From the NCBI GenBank assembly GCA_963706425.1, contig CAVPMN010000001.1, forward strand, positions 372,001 to 436,000: a DNA stretch of 64,000 nt, in the 5' to 3' direction. The translations under genes were made by a program, and so were the position numbers. The notes beneath the pieces were generated by a model. That model saw only the letters and a list, made by a program, of their open reading frames with translations, was not told the origin of the DNA and made no database searches. Below, one piece after another: positions 63,762 through 64,000 of this stretch; position 1 is the first letter of the stretch; each line of letters opens with the position of its first letter. Source of the DNA: CAVPMN01 sp963706425 (lineage in GTDB: Bacteria > Actinomycetota > Acidimicrobiia > Acidimicrobiales > Acidimicrobilacustridaceae).

Positions 63762-64000
63762 GCACCACCACCGCCACACCGGTGGTGTTCGACCCGTTCG
63801 ACCCGGCCACGATCCGCTCGCCCTTCGAGCTCTATGCCACCCTGCGCGACACCGCGCCGGTGCACTTCCAGCGTTACGACGAGATCTTCGAACCGCACCG
63901 AGCACGAAAGACCCGTGCCGAGGGTTTCTACGTGCTGTCCCGCTTCGCCGACGTGTTCGACGCCGCTCGAGACCCGGCCACCTTCTCGTCTGCCAGCGGC
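63758..64000 (+). CDS. Cytochrome P450, N-terminal part (cut by window edge)
   Basis: The frame opens at GTG 63758 inside the NTF2-like stop and stays open to the window end (81 residues). FDPATIRSPFELYATLRDTA, FYVLSRFADVFDAARDPATF and SSASG match the beginning of bacterial class I P450s (CYP107/CYP125-like in style). The haem Cys and I-helix lie outside the window. Substrate and redox partners cannot be told. Confidence 0.85.
   Translation, partial: MSTTTATPVVFDPFDPATIRSPFELYATLRDTAPVHFQRYDEIFEPHRARKTRAEGFYVLSRFADVFDAARDPATFSSASG

Overview
This 64 kb window is GC-rich chromosomal DNA, densely packed with genes (no gap above 300 bases), from an actinobacterium. A member of the Acidimicrobiia is my best guess. 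The phylum call rests on a 33-residue bS22 ribosomal protein, an Rpf-type resuscitation factor, frequent GTG starts, many GTGA/ATGA stop-start overlaps, -10 boxes placed for leaderless mRNAs, and a gene order matching Mycobacterium tuberculosis Rv1007c-Rv1026. The class is inference. No rRNA, CRISPR array, insertion sequence or prophage was seen.

Layout. 1-8.6 kb: a cut-off beta-propeller secreted protein, an acyltransferase-3 membrane enzyme, a large secreted sulfatase-like protein, a lipoprotein, tRNA-Leu, a RecB-like nuclease-fold protein and an MFS exporter. 8.6-13 kb: a lipid-type operon (acyltransferase, SDR epimerase, crotonase) facing a GNAT and a PLP aminotransferase. 13-14.4 kb: ppx and DUF501. 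14.4-25 kb: a molybdenum hydroxylase set (CoxG-like, MobA-like, CoxS, CoxM, XdhC, and a distant CoxL) mixed with pirin, YceI and a DrrA-type ABC exporter. 25-41.5 kb: a housekeeping block (ftsB, eno, mazG, a PPIase lipoprotein, mfd, pth, rplY, prs, glmU, tRNA-Gln, bS22, ispE, rsmA, rpf, tatD, metG). 41.6-46.8 kb: yccF, rmuC, small unknowns, rsmI, DUF192, ychF. 46.9-51.7 kb: an SRPBCC/SDR pair, an AhpD-like protein, a DUF4389 membrane protein and an alpha/beta hydrolase. 51.8-62.8 kb: a coupled run of a small membrane protein, a rifampin-phosphotransferase-like dikinase and a membrane PhoD-like phosphatase, then a cyclase-ATPase regulator, an old-yellow enzyme, an unknown and a degenerate HD-like protein. 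The end holds an ABM-like protein, an NTF2-like protein and the start of a cytochrome P450.

Main points. The molybdenum hydroxylase/exporter cluster sits inside the otherwise conserved eno-ftsB-DUF501-ppx series and looks like an insertion that became translationally coupled to DUF501. The dikinase, small membrane protein and PhoD-like phosphatase form a coupled unit I cannot match to a described system. Six conserved genes (sulfatase, coxL, mazG, rsmA, rmuC, phoD-like) each carry one single-base frameshift. In every case the corrected length is an exact number of codons. Several of these genes are essential or near-essential, so sequencing or assembly indels are the likeliest cause.
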